Assembly (NCBI GenBank): GCA_017480145.1
Contig: JAFVBF010000024.1
Coordinates: 1-34,693, forward strand
Length of the DNA: 34,693 nucleotides
DNA from: Bacteroidales bacterium
GTDB lineage: Bacteria > Bacteroidota > Bacteroidia > Bacteroidales > P3
Direction: 5' to 3'
The notes under the pieces were generated by a model. The model was not told where the DNA came from and ran no database searches. It saw only the letters and a program-made list of their open reading frames with translations. Both the position numbers and the translations under genes were made by a program. The stretch's first letter is position 1; each line of letters starts with the position of its first letter. This document shows positions 24,211 through 33,650 of this stretch, in pieces.

Positions 24211-25126
24211 GCTATTCCTTCTCCTGATATGCCTCATTGGTGTTGATTCCAATGCCCAGACTCGCATGGCCTTTTGGAATGTCGAAAACTTTTTTGACAT
24301 ACACAATGACCCTTCTACAGCTGATGATGATTTCACTCCTTCTGGATTAAGGCACTGGACTTGGAAGCGTCTTGCGGCTAAAAGGGATGGCATTGCCAAG
24401 ACCTTGATTGCCATGCAGGCTCCAGTCGTTGTGGGGTTGGCGGAAATAGAAAACGAGATGGTTCTGAAAGAACTCTGCTTTGGCTCTCCACTACGACAGC
24501 TTCATTATGATTATGTGCATTACGATTCACCCGACCCGCGGGGCATTGATTGCGCCTTGCTCTATCGTAAAGATAGTGTTGTGATTACAGAAAGTGGTCC
24601 GGTGAATGTTTCCGATAGTTCCAAGGGGCTCAAGTGTCGAGACATATTGCTTGTTGGAATGGTTTTGAATGGCGGTGACACCATTTTCTGTCTTGTGAAC
24701 CATTGGCCATCAAAGCTGGGAGGCGCATCAGCCGAAACTCACCGTCAACATATTGCCATGCGGCTAATACGGCTCATGGATTCTATAGGAACTGTGCATC
24801 CCCGTGTAACTATCGTGGCCATGGGTGATTTTAATGCAACGACACAAGAGATGGAAGGACTATTATCGGGGAGTACCCTTCACTCGCAAATGGACTCAGA
24901 TGCTAAGAAAAACGGTTCGTATAACTACCAGGGTGTCTGGCAACTGATTGACCATGTTTACAGTAACAATCCAAAGACTGTCAAGGCTTCGATATTCCGT
25001 GCAAAGCATCTGTTGGAAAAGGATGCAAGGCATTTGGGTATGAAGCCCCGTAGAACCTATGTGGGGTACAGGTATCATGGAGGGATAAGTGACCACCTGC
25101 CTATTCTTATGGAATTACACCCTTAG
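24173..25126 (+). CDS. Exported endonuclease/exonuclease/phosphatase family protein
   Basis: This 317-residue protein has a signal peptide (RLFLLLICLIGVDSNAQ) followed by an EEP (DNase I-like) domain. Motifs visible are MAFWNVENFFD (metal Asn), VVGLAEIENEMVL (metal Glu), PRGIDCALLYRKD, VNHWPSKLGG (catalytic His), VAMGDFNATTQE (D-x-N) and GGISDHLPI (terminal S-D-H). All catalytic positions of the fold are present, so it should be an active secreted phosphodiesterase or nuclease; the substrate is unknown. ATG 24173 is preferred over upstream in-frame starts because it follows GGAGG and gives a proper signal peptide. It overlaps the preceding gene by 38 bp. Such secreted EEP proteins are common in Bacteroidales. 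Confidence 0.85.
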   Translation: MMAKTSSFWRNIRLFLLLICLIGVDSNAQTRMAFWNVENFFDIHNDPSTADDDFTPSGLRHWTWKRLAAKRDGIAKTLIAMQAPVVVGLAEIENEMVLKELCFGSPLRQLHYDYVHYDSPDPRGIDCALLYRKDSVVITESGPVNVSDSSKGLKCRDILLVGMVLNGGDTIFCLVNHWPSKLGGASAETHRQHIAMRLIRLMDSIGTVHPRVTIVAMGDFNATTQEMEGLLSGSTLHSQMDSDAKKNGSYNYQGVWQLIDHVYSNNPKTVKASIFRAKHLLEKDARHLGMKPRRTYVGYRYHGGISDHLPILMELHP

Positions 25127-25297
25127 ACTCATCCTGTCAGATTATTCTGTGCAAACGAATGGACTAAATATCCGTAATCAAAGCCCATAAAACCGTGTTG
25201 TAATTGACAATTTGCTGTTTGTAAGATTCTTTGCACAAAGGATTCTTCTTGCCGTTTTTACGTACTTTTACAATCCAATACATTAAAAAACATAGTA

Positions 25298-28200
25298 ATG
25301 CAACGACTTGGTATCTTTGTTGTTATCATGTTCCTGTTGTTGGATATGCCTGTACTTATGGCTCAGCGAGTAACACCAGAACAACGGCAAGAACATATTT
25401 ACAATCAGGCTTTAGACCTCTATCGAAAAGAAAAATTCGCTGCCGCTCAACAGTTTTTCGATCAGACAGCGGCACAGAACGTCAGTACTCAGACGGCCGA
25501 CGCTAACTTTTACGCTGCTGTATGTGCGGTAAAACTGAACAATGATGATGCTGCGATAAGGCTGGAACAGTTTTTGAAAGACTACCCCTATAGCACGCAT
25601 TGCAATATGGCTCGTCTTTATTTAGGCAATTTCTATTATGCACGAAGCAAATTCGATAAAGCACTAACATATTATAGGTTAGTCAATGGGCAAGAGATTG
25701 AATATAATCACCGGAGCGAATACAACTTCAAGACAGGCTACTGCTATTTGATGGCCGACAACCTTAAGTCGGCAAAGCCGTATTTCATGCAACAAATAGA
25801 TGGTGAATCCAAATATAGAAATGCTTCGCTCTATTACTATGCGCATATTCAGTATGCTGATGGCGAATATGGTCTGTCTTTGTCCAATTTTGAAAAGCTA
25901 AAACAGTCGGACAACCGATTTGCCAAGATTGCCACCAATTACGAAGTCAGGCTATATTACTATCTTGGGCGGCACGAGGATGTGCTTCGCATGGCTCCCG
26001 ACATGATAAAAGACCCGGAGACCTATAAGCCCGCTGAGATTTCTCAGATGGTTGCCGAGATTTACTACAGCCAGGGAAATTATTTGGAGGCTCTCCCCTA
26101 CTATTATGCTGCCATGGCTGAAAACGAACCTGCGGAAATCCCTGAAAAGGCTGAAAAGGTTGCTCCCTCAAGAGCCTATTGCACGCCACAGGATAATTAC
26201 TATCAAATGGGGTACTGCTACTATATGCTGCAGAAGTATGACTCCGCTGCCTATTTTTTAGAGAAGAAAACAGCCTGCATAGACAGCGTGGCACAAAATG
26301 CACTCTACACATTGGGTGACATATACCTACAGCAAGGACGCAAAGATGATGCTCGCAGTATGTTTTTGCAGGCATCAAAGATGAATTTCAATCCGCAGGT
26401 GCAGGAGGAGTCTCTTTTTTGTTATGCCAAACTGTCGTGTGAACTTAACAAGAACCCGTACAACGAATCTATACGCTCCTTTCAGAGCTATCTGAAAAAA
26501 TACCCGGCGACCAAACACAAGGAGGAGGTGCAGGAGATTCTTGCTTCACTATATTTAACAACCAGCAATTATAAGGATGCGCTGACTCTTATTGAGGGTA
26601 TTAAAGATCGCAGTGTAACTTTAAACAGGGCTTATCAGCGGATTTTGGTGAACTATGGGGTTGAACTCTTCAATAAAACTAAAATAGAGCAAGCCTCCGA
26701 ACTATTTGCCAAGGCTGCTGCCTTGAACGCTGATGTAAAAGTGAGTGCAGATGCCAACTATCTTCATGGAGAAGCACAGTATAGGCTTGGAAACTATAAG
26801 CAGGCCTATAAATCTATAGACCGGTTCTTGCTGAGCAGCGGAGCCTCCCAGTCTCCCTATTACCTACAGGCCCTATACACGCAGGGATATATCTGCATGA
26901 GGCAGAAGGACTATGATGATGCTGCCAAACATTTCGCCAATTTTACCCATAGTGGTCGTGGGACGGTGGAGTCTCATCAGTTTTTTGACGCTTATAATAG
27001 AATGGGCGACTGCCGCTACGTCAGCCGTAGATACAGTGAGTCTATCGAATTTTACGACAAGGTCATTAAGGCCCAAGATGCCGATGCTGACTATGCCACC
27101 TATCAAAAGGCTCTGGCTTACGGGGCTCTGGGTGACGACCCGCATAAATTCGTATGTCTGAATCAGTTGCTTTCAGACTATCCCAAATCATCTTTGGCCT
27201 CCAAGGCTCTGCTGGAAATGGCAGACACGTATATGAAGCTGGATGACAACGAGAAGGCTCTTGAAACCTATGAGCAGTTTCTTGCTAAATACCCAACGAG
27301 TTCACGCGCTAAAGACGCATTGCTGAATATCGGACTGATATACTACAATACCAAACGTGATGCAGAGGCTTTGGATGTGTTTGACAGACTGCTGAAAAAA
27401 TATCCAGAAACCGATGAGTCTCGTTATGCCATCAGCACTATCAAGAGCATCTACATTGACCAAGATCGTGTCGAGGAATATTTTACATATATCCAGTCTG
27501 TAACAAACATTACATTTTCTGAACTTGAGCAGGATAGCACCATATATTTGGCAGCTGAGGACCGTTATATGTCTGGAGAATATGCGGCAGCAGCACTTGC
27601 ATTAGAGAATTACTTGAATAAATATCCAAATGGTTTGTTCAATCAAAAGGCTCACTATTATGCTGCTGATAGTTATAATAGAACTATGCATCCCGACAAG
27701 GCTCTGCCCCACTACCTATCTGTAGCGTCGGCTCCCAAGGGTCGGAACACCGAAAAATCCCTGTTGGCAGCAGCTGGCATAGCCTACGACCGGCAGAATT
27801 ATGAATTGGCAGACAGCCTGTATCTTCAACTGAATGAGAAAGGAGAGTCGTCGGGCAACCGTATCACGGGGCGCTTAGGTGTATTGCGTTGCCGTGTGCA
27901 ACTGGGCCGCTTGGATGACATTGAGGCTGCCGCCGATGCACTATTGTCAGAGAGTAAAATCACCATGGAGCATCGCGAAGAGGCTCTCATCAGTAAAGCA
28001 CGCGTAAGCTATGAGCGGAAAGAGACAGATAGCACATTGAGCCGTTATGCCATATTGATGTCGTCAAGCAATGGGGAATATAGTGGTGAAGCTGCCTATC
28101 GACGGGCTGAGACCTACTACAACAACGAATTTTATGTGTTGGCAGAAAAGGAGATTGACAGCTATGTAAACGTTGCCGCAAGCGACTATTGGCTGGCTAA

Positions 28201-28405
28201 GACATTCATCCTTTGGGCTGACATCTATTACAATGTACATCACAACAATCTTCAGGCCAAGCAGACGCTACAAAGCATCATTGACAATTACGACGGAGAG
28301 GAACTTGTGGATCTTGCCCTGAAAAAGCGTAATGCCATTATTGATTCCGAAGCTCCAGAACAGCAGCCTGAAGAACCAGAAATGATTATTGACATCAACG
28401 ATTAA
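25298..28405 (+). CDS. Large exported tetratricopeptide-repeat protein
   Basis: This 1035-residue protein has an N-terminal signal peptide (LGIFVVIMFLLLDMPVLMAQ) and is then built almost entirely of TPR-like helical hairpins. Clear examples are ALDLYRKEKFAAAQQFFDQ, LGNFYYARSKFDKALTYY, LGDIYLQQGRKDDARSMF, MADTYMKLDDNEKALETYEQ and NIGLIYYNTKRDAEALDVFD, each followed by the (L/Y)-x-x-Y-P turn typical of envelope TPR proteins. The acidic C-terminus ends EEPEMIIDIND. It likely scaffolds partners in the periplasm or at the outer membrane. It is followed after only 10 bp by an outer-membrane barrel gene and then folC, so the first two are probably a functional pair. It has the size and layout of envelope TPR proteins such as PorW, but nothing ties it specifically to secretion. 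Confidence 0.85.
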   Translation: MQRLGIFVVIMFLLLDMPVLMAQRVTPEQRQEHIYNQALDLYRKEKFAAAQQFFDQTAAQNVSTQTADANFYAAVCAVKLNNDDAAIRLEQFLKDYPYSTHCNMARLYLGNFYYARSKFDKALTYYRLVNGQEIEYNHRSEYNFKTGYCYLMADNLKSAKPYFMQQIDGESKYRNASLYYYAHIQYADGEYGLSLSNFEKLKQSDNRFAKIATNYEVRLYYYLGRHEDVLRMAPDMIKDPETYKPAEISQMVAEIYYSQGNYLEALPYYYAAMAENEPAEIPEKAEKVAPSRAYCTPQDNYYQMGYCYYMLQKYDSAAYFLEKKTACIDSVAQNALYTLGDIYLQQGRKDDARSMFLQASKMNFNPQVQEESLFCYAKLSCELNKNPYNESIRSFQSYLKKYPATKHKEEVQEILASLYLTTSNYKDALTLIEGIKDRSVTLNRAYQRILVNYGVELFNKTKIEQASELFAKAAALNADVKVSADANYLHGEAQYRLGNYKQAYKSIDRFLLSSGASQSPYYLQALYTQGYICMRQKDYDDAAKHFANFTHSGRGTVESHQFFDAYNRMGDCRYVSRRYSESIEFYDKVIKAQDADADYATYQKALAYGALGDDPHKFVCLNQLLSDYPKSSLASKALLEMADTYMKLDDNEKALETYEQFLAKYPTSSRAKDALLNIGLIYYNTKRDAEALDVFDRLLKKYPETDESRYAISTIKSIYIDQDRVEEYFTYIQSVTNITFSELEQDSTIYLAAEDRYMSGEYAAAALALENYLNKYPNGLFNQKAHYYAADSYNRTMHPDKALPHYLSVASAPKGRNTEKSLLAAAGIAYDRQNYELADSLYLQLNEKGESSGNRITGRLGVLRCRVQLGRLDDIEAAADALLSESKITMEHREEALISKARVSYERKETDSTLSRYAILMSSSNGEYSGEAAYRRAETYYNNEFYVLAEKEIDSYVNVAASDYWLAKTFILWADIYYNVHHNNLQAKQTLQSIIDNYDGEELVDLALKKRNAIIDSEAPEQQPEEPEMIIDIND

Positions 28406-28415
28406 AATTCTTTTT

Positions 28416-30224
28416 ATGAAATATATTAAGAGTGGTTTATTGATGGTTGTCGCATTACTGCCCTTGTCGTTGAAGGCGCAGAGTGACTCATCCACTTATA
28501 ACGAGAGCGTCATCATTCGGGGAAAGTTTAATCCGGTTATCACACGTAGTGAGAAAATCAACGTGGCTCCAGCGATTTCTGATAGTGCGTCTGCCATGGA
28601 CTACCATTTTACCTATCAGCCAGAACCGGCTCGTCTTTCCTCTTTTTTCGCCCCTTCACGATTCAAACCCGTAAGGGTGGTTGGAGAACCTCGAACAAGG
28701 CTCTACCATAACTACATACGTATTGGCTTTGGCAATTACTGGTCTCCCCTTTTTGATTTTTATTACAATTCTACTACCAGTCGCAACCTCAATTATGGAG
28801 TAAGACTCAACCACCGTTCATCCTGGGGCAAGATTGGCGATGAGAATAAACCTGAGGAATATTTCGGCCCCGCCTATAATTCGCTGACCGAATTTAATGC
28901 CTTTGGCAAGTACATCATCAAAGAAAAGATGCAGCTATATGGAGATTTGACATTCCAAAATGATTACAATCTCTACTATGGCTTTTGCGACACCACGTTG
29001 TTAAACTATGGCAAGCAGCGTGAAAACATTGAAACCGCCGAATACAAGGCTCCCTACAATTATGTGGCTGGCAATGTCGGAATAAAAAATGTAATACCTT
29101 CTGCCCGTATAGGATATGAGGCCAACTTACACCTCTCAGACCTTATTGGAGCTTATGGCATGAATGAATTTAACCTCGATTTGGATGGTATGGGCTCCTA
29201 CCGATTCCAATTGTCGCGTGACAAAGAGCTGCTGGCAGCCATGAGATTATCTCTGGATGTCTATGCCCAGAATGCCAGTGACTCGCTCCATGCATTGGGG
29301 CATGTGTCCGAAAGCAATCCGGCATGGCAGCCCGACAGTCTTTTTACCGATTTCGCTTCACGCCTCATATTCCGATTGAATCCATTTGCCGAGATTACAT
29401 TGGCAGGTATCCGCATTCATGCTGGTGCTCGGATTGCCTTCGACCATTATGCCGATAGAGACGCTACAGAGACCTATGTTTATCCTGATGTGACGATAAG
29501 TCGGAACTTTATGAATAATGCCTTGGGTATTGTTTTGGGGGCCTCTGGCAATGCAGAAGCAATATCACGTAATAATATTCGCTTGACCAATCCTTACACT
29601 CTTCCTTACAGCCACGTAAACAGTTATCGCTATTATGATTTTTTCGGCAACATCAGATACACCATAAGCAAACGATTGGAACTGGATGTTCATGCCTCGT
29701 ATAATATTTATGACAACAGACTGTCGTTTCGGTTGAGCGATGACTACCTCTTAGGAAATGTGTTCGCTCCCAAATACGAATCGGGCAACCTACTGACCGT
29801 TGGAGGAGATTTTTCATTTGTGAATGACGAAATGATAGCAATCGGTGTTGGCGGAAACTATTACTATCGTACGTCGGCAGATACTGACACATTACCCATT
29901 CTATACTCCTACCCATTTGATATACATCTGAATACGAGCATTAATTATCATGACAAGTTTTTGTTCCATCTACAGTTTATGCTGATAGGTAAATCCGATG
30001 CTAATTATGAATATGACATGGCTAACCAAGAGTTTATTATTACGGAGGAATTGCCATTGCGTTATGGGCTTAATCTCGAATTCGAATATCGACATAATAA
30101 GGCACTGAGTGCATTTCTGAAAGTGGATAACTTACTTTTTCAACGCTACTACTACTGGCAGAATTATCCGTCACAAAGAGCCTTGTTTACTATCGGAGCA
30201 ACATATACAATCCCCACAAAATGA
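28416..30224 (+). CDS. Outer-membrane beta-barrel protein (TonB-receptor-like barrel without plug)
   Basis: This 602-residue protein starts at ATG 28416, giving a clean signal peptide (YIKSGLLMVVALLPLSLKAQ) 10 bp after the TPR gene. A short N-terminal segment (VIIRGKFNPVITRSEKINVAP) precedes a long series of amphipathic, aromatic-rich beta strands with tyrosine-aspartate turns (LYHNYIRIGFGNYWSPLFDF, NLNYGVRLNHRSS). The last strands contain LSAFLKVDNLLFQRYYYWQN and end in RALFTIGATYTI, typical of TonB-dependent receptor C-termini. No complete plug domain or TonB box is visible. It is probably an outer-membrane channel or assembly partner working with the adjacent TPR protein. The stop overlaps the folC start (ATGA). 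Confidence 0.8.
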   Translation: MKYIKSGLLMVVALLPLSLKAQSDSSTYNESVIIRGKFNPVITRSEKINVAPAISDSASAMDYHFTYQPEPARLSSFFAPSRFKPVRVVGEPRTRLYHNYIRIGFGNYWSPLFDFYYNSTTSRNLNYGVRLNHRSSWGKIGDENKPEEYFGPAYNSLTEFNAFGKYIIKEKMQLYGDLTFQNDYNLYYGFCDTTLLNYGKQRENIETAEYKAPYNYVAGNVGIKNVIPSARIGYEANLHLSDLIGAYGMNEFNLDLDGMGSYRFQLSRDKELLAAMRLSLDVYAQNASDSLHALGHVSESNPAWQPDSLFTDFASRLIFRLNPFAEITLAGIRIHAGARIAFDHYADRDATETYVYPDVTISRNFMNNALGIVLGASGNAEAISRNNIRLTNPYTLPYSHVNSYRYYDFFGNIRYTISKRLELDVHASYNIYDNRLSFRLSDDYLLGNVFAPKYESGNLLTVGGDFSFVNDEMIAIGVGGNYYYRTSADTDTLPILYSYPFDIHLNTSINYHDKFLFHLQFMLIGKSDANYEYDMANQEFIITEELPLRYGLNLEFEYRHNKALSAFLKVDNLLFQRYYYWQNYPSQRALFTIGATYTIPTK

Positions 30225-31516
30225 ACTATCAGGAAACATTAGATTATATGTTTAGTTCCTTGCCGATGTACCACCGCATCGGCAAGGCTGCTTATAAGGC
30301 CGATTTGAGCAACACTCACGCACTAATGGAGTACCTTGGGCATCCGGAGAGATGTTTCAGTAGCATTCACGTCGCTGGATCCAATGGCAAGGGGTCTGTA
30401 AGCCATCTCACAGCCTCTGCACTACAGCAGGCGGGCTATCGCGTAGGACTCTATACCTCGCCACATTTGGTTGACTTTCGGGAGCGTATACGCATTAACG
30501 GCGAGATGATATCGCAGCCCGAAGTAGTGTCGTTTATTGAACGAAACAAGGCGTTCTTCGACTCTCATCAGCTCTCTTTCTTTGAAATGACTGTTGGCAT
30601 GGCATTTGACTATTTTGCCCGACAGCAGGTTGATGTGGCCGTGGTGGAGGTGGGCCTTGGAGGCAGACTCGATTCCACCAATGTCGTGTCTGCACAGCTA
30701 TGTGTCATCACAAATATTGGCTTGGACCATACCCAGTTTTTAGGAGACACTCTGCCACTCATCGCATCTGAGAAAGCCGGTATTATTAAGAACGGAGTTC
30801 CTGTTGTGATTGGGGAGACGCATCCTGAAACACAACAGATTTTTTGGGATAAGGCCAACGAAATGTCGGCTCCTATTATCTTCGCAGATCAAAACTTTAG
30901 TATCCGAGATCATGGGAGTACCGTCGAGAGGCTCCGTTTTGATGTGCTACGCTCTGGGCAAGAGCTCCACACGGGATGGGAGTGTCCCATGGCAGGTAGT
31001 TATCAGTTCAAAAATTTGGCCACATTCTTTCAAGTGATAGAGCTACTCTATATTTTGGGCTATGACAGGCTGGATGATTATTCCGTGCGCCGGGGCATAG
31101 AGTCTGTTGTGGAGTCTACAGGTCTGCACGGTCGTTGGGAGGTTATAGGGCATAATCCTCTTGTGGTATGCGAGACGGCTCACAATACTGATGGCGTTAA
31201 GACCATGCTACAAAAGTTATCTCAGTTGCATTACAGCCATTTGCATATCATCTATGGCTGTGTGAATGACAAGGATTTTAGCCACATTCTACAAATGCTG
31301 CCCACCGATGCGACCTACAGTTTCACTCAGCCTTCTGTTCCGCGGGGACTACCCGCAGACCAACTCGCCGAAACAGCAAAGGAGATAGGCATTGTGGGGC
31401 CACACTTCTCCAATATTCACGATGCATTATTGGCCGTCAAAGCCAAAGCTCAGCCTGATGATATGATTCTGATTACGGGTAGCATTTTCCTAATCGCTGA
31501 CGCCCTACGGATGTAA
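30221..31516 (+). CDS. folC: Bifunctional dihydrofolate synthase/folylpolyglutamate synthase
   Basis: This 431-residue Mur-ligase-fold enzyme adds glutamate to dihydropteroate or folates with ATP in the cytoplasm. Signatures are SSIHVAGSNGKGSVSHLTAS (P-loop), GLYTSPHLVDFRERIRING (omega loop), EVGLGGRLDSTNV, and ITNIGLDHTQFLGDTLPLIA with the following EKAGIIK lysine. VCETAHNTDGVKTML corresponds to the C-terminal E/D-x-A-H-N motif. The length is normal for FolC. The ATG overlaps the barrel gene by 4 bp, giving translational coupling; this joins a housekeeping gene to an envelope operon, probably for expression reasons. Confidence 0.93.
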   Translation: MNYQETLDYMFSSLPMYHRIGKAAYKADLSNTHALMEYLGHPERCFSSIHVAGSNGKGSVSHLTASALQQAGYRVGLYTSPHLVDFRERIRINGEMISQPEVVSFIERNKAFFDSHQLSFFEMTVGMAFDYFARQQVDVAVVEVGLGGRLDSTNVVSAQLCVITNIGLDHTQFLGDTLPLIASEKAGIIKNGVPVVIGETHPETQQIFWDKANEMSAPIIFADQNFSIRDHGSTVERLRFDVLRSGQELHTGWECPMAGSYQFKNLATFFQVIELLYILGYDRLDDYSVRRGIESVVESTGLHGRWEVIGHNPLVVCETAHNTDGVKTMLQKLSQLHYSHLHIIYGCVNDKDFSHILQMLPTDATYSFTQPSVPRGLPADQLAETAKEIGIVGPHFSNIHDALLAVKAKAQPDDMILITGSIFLIADALRM

Positions 31517-32019
31517 GCACCTACGGGAGAGTTTTGTGCTCTCATGGCGTTTACAATAATATTCTTTCAGCAAGTTTCCTCTTATAATGGGTGTTGGATA
31601 AAACCAGATAAGAGGGCATTCCAATTACGTTCCATTTTATATGGTTTTAGACTCCTAATATCGATTCATGAGTGAGTTCTTCATGTTCCTTTGCCAATCT
31701 CATAAGAATTTATATGGATCTATTAATTATTTTAAGAATGGGATCTTTCGACAAGGAGTTCATGTATTGAATCATCATTGCGGTACTATTATCGATGTTA
31801 TTCCGCAAAGAAACTATTTCCGCAAAGCCATCCCATCCGCAACGGAAATTGTTCCTTTGGATATTCGGCGCACTTGCAATTCAGTCCGCTCTCGTCATGT
31901 GTATTGTATTAATTATAATAATGTTGCGTTAAATCCTATAATTTTGGCATATTGGATGCTTGCAAAATGTTATAATTTGCCTCCAATTCCATGTGGGCTT
32001 ATTTGACAAGGGTAGGAAT
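31517..32019 (+). other. Intergenic region between folC and the ars operon
   Basis: About 500 bp hold no gene I can support. A 112-codon frame (31668-32006) has an ATG but no recognisable domain, and its composition resembles the AT-rich flanks. A short GGGAGAG...CTCTC hairpin just after folC lacks a T-run and is at best a weak terminator. Confidence 0.5.
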
Positions 32020-32042
32020 AGTGATATTTTCGTAATATCACT
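32020..32042. repeat. Perfect 9-bp inverted repeat upstream of the ars promoter
   Basis: AGTGATATT and AATATCACT flank TTCGT. The stem is AT-rich and has no following T-run, so a terminator is doubtful; a protein-binding site about 50 bp upstream of the arsR -7 box is possible. Confidence 0.5.
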
Positions 32043-32065
32043 TATTGTAATAATTTGAAATAAAA

Positions 32066-32112
32066 TTTGCTTGCTCAATATATTGTTTGTATTTTTGCGA
32101 ACTACAAACAAT
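32066..32112 (+). promoter_or_regulatory. arsR promoter with overlapping ArsR operator
   Basis: The -33 TTTG (32066-32069) and -7 TATTTTTG (32090-32097) form a Bacteroidetes promoter. A perfect inverted repeat, ATTGTTTGTA (32082-32091) and TACAAACAAT (32103-32112), separated by 11 bp, straddles the -7 box and the predicted start site. It is placed where an ArsR dimer would block RNA polymerase until arsenite binds. Confidence 0.78.
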
Positions 32113-32124
32113 CAGATTTTAACA

Positions 32125-32475
32125 ATGAAAAGGAAGGAAATCGGTATGGAAAACCAGAAGACATATAATGAACAGCAAGAGAAATTGGCCCGTTTCGCCA
32201 AAGCCTTGGGACATCCTGCGCGGATAGCTGTGATGCAGTTTCTGGCAAAGCAGGAACAATGTTACTTTGGAGATATCCACGAGGAGCTGCCTATTGCTAA
32301 AGCTACCGTATCGCAACACTTGTCTGAATTGAAGGATGCCGGATTGATACAGGGAACGATAGAAATGCCCAAAGTGAAGTACTGCATCAATCAGGAGAAT
32401 TGGCAACAGGCACAAGAACTATTCTGTGATTTCTTCGAACAGACAATATGCAAAAAGATAGATTGTTGTGAATGA
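32125..32475 (+). CDS. arsR: ArsR family metalloregulator
   Basis: This 116-residue winged-helix repressor has ARFAKALGHPARIAVMQFLA, then EQCYFGDIHEELPIAKATVS, QHLSELKDAGLIQGTIEMPK and VKYCINQENW. The HTH recognition helix is intact. The classical ELCVC arsenite site is reduced to one cysteine (QCYFGD), but the C-terminus has C-D-F-F-E-Q-T-I-C-K-K-I-D-C-C, so As(III)/Sb(III) could be bound there; that is inference. The chosen ATG at 32125 lies 13 bases after the operator. ATG 32146, after AAGGAAATCGGT, gives 109 residues and is equally credible. It precedes the arsenite exporter by 101 bp and probably controls it. Confidence 0.88.
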   Translation: MKRKEIGMENQKTYNEQQEKLARFAKALGHPARIAVMQFLAKQEQCYFGDIHEELPIAKATVSQHLSELKDAGLIQGTIEMPKVKYCINQENWQQAQELFCDFFEQTICKKIDCCE

Positions 32476-32576
32476 TTTTGGGAATATGAGCATGTCTGAT
32501 TTTTTAGCATCAATAATTAGGCGCAATAGTTTGTGACTTCATATTCTGACCTATCATATAACCATCCTTATGAGAT

Positions 32577-33623
32577 ATGAAAATAAAAAAGGATAATGGA
32601 ATGAATGTGTTCCAAAAATATCTTACCCTTTGGGTACTCGTTTGTATTATTATCGGCGTTACTATCGGGAGGCTGCTGCCATGTGTTCCAACCATGCTGA
32701 GCCAATTCGAATATGCTCATGTCTCTATCCCTGTGGCCCTACTGATATGGCTGATGATTTACCCCATGATGCTCAAAGTGGATTTTGAAAGTATTAAAAA
32801 TGTAGGGAAACATCCCAAAGGGCTAATCGTAACGTGCATAATGAACTGGCTCATTAAACCATTCACGATGTTTGGTATAGCATGGCTATTTTTCTTTCTT
32901 GTGTTTCGTGGATATATCTCGGCAGATTTGGCAAAGGAGTATATGGCTGGCACCGTTCTTCTTGGTGCGGCTCCCTGTACGGCAATGGTATTCGTTTGGT
33001 CATATCTTTCCAAAGGAGATGCAGCCTATACACTGGTGCAAGTGGCTGTGAATGACATAATCATTCTCTTCGCCTTTGCACCTATTGTTTCGTTTCTGCT
33101 TGGCGTGGGAGGTATCAGTATTCCATGGGATACACTGATTCTTTCCGTTGTTCTATTTGTGGTTATTCCGTTAGTGGCTGGAGTAACCACTCGATGGTTT
33201 ATCATCAAGTCTAAAGGATGGGAATATTTCAATGACGTATTTATCCATAAGTTTGATAATCTCACCGTTATAGGATTGTTACTTACCCTCATCATACTTT
33301 TCTCCTTTCAGGGTGAGACTATTCTGCAAAATCCACTGCATATCATTCTAATAGCCGTACCGTTGGTGCTACAGACTTATCTTATTTTTTCCCTTACATA
33401 CGGATGGGCATATGCTTGGAAATTACCTTATTCTATAGCAGCTCCTGCCGGAATGATAGGAGCCAGCAATTTCTTTGAGTTGGCTGTTGCCGTAGCCATT
33501 GCATTGTTCGGCTTGCAGTCAGGCGCAGCATTGGCAACGGTTGTTGGTGTGCTTGTTGAGGTTCCCGTAATGCTATCATTAGTGAAAATAGCAAACAAGA
33601 CAAAACATTTATTCAAAAAGTAG
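32577..33623 (+). CDS. acr3: ACR3 family arsenite efflux transporter
   Basis: This 348-residue inner-membrane protein has ten hydrophobic segments in the BART-fold layout of ACR3 (often labelled arsB). It has YLTLWVLVCIIIGVTIGRLL, LIWLMIYPMMLKVDFESI, the conserved GAAPCTAMVFVWSYLSKGDA with the essential cysteine of TM4, and AVNDIIILFAFAP. GMIGASNFFELAVAVAIALF near the end carries the conserved Glu of TM9. It exports arsenite (and perhaps antimonite) using the proton gradient. No arsenate reductase or ArsA follows in the window, so arsenate resistance would need a reductase encoded elsewhere. Confidence 0.92.
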   Translation: MKIKKDNGMNVFQKYLTLWVLVCIIIGVTIGRLLPCVPTMLSQFEYAHVSIPVALLIWLMIYPMMLKVDFESIKNVGKHPKGLIVTCIMNWLIKPFTMFGIAWLFFFLVFRGYISADLAKEYMAGTVLLGAAPCTAMVFVWSYLSKGDAAYTLVQVAVNDIIILFAFAPIVSFLLGVGGISIPWDTLILSVVLFVVIPLVAGVTTRWFIIKSKGWEYFNDVFIHKFDNLTVIGLLLTLIILFSFQGETILQNPLHIILIAVPLVLQTYLIFSLTYGWAYAWKLPYSIAAPAGMIGASNFFELAVAVAIALFGLQSGAALATVVGVLVEVPVMLSLVKIANKTKHLFKK

Positions 33624-33625
33624 AG

Positions 33626-33650
33626 TGTTTTCCAATCTTATTGAAAAACA
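33626..33650 (+). terminator. Hairpin directly after acr3
   Basis: TGTTTTCCAAT and ATTGAAAAACA pair over 11 bp with one mismatch around a CTT loop, two bases after the acr3 stop. It lacks a clear downstream T-run, so it is a weak terminator candidate. Confidence 0.4.

Noticed and set aside
25226-25270. Dyad CTTTGCACAAAG and TACTTTTA as a promoter/operator for the TPR gene
   Set aside because: The TACTTTTA box is a weak -7 match and no -33 element is at the right distance, so it is not listed as a feature.
31668-32006. 112-codon ORF on the + strand between folC and arsR
   Set aside because: No recognisable domain, AT-rich composition like its intergenic surroundings, and no sign of a ribosome binding site or promoter placing it in an operon.
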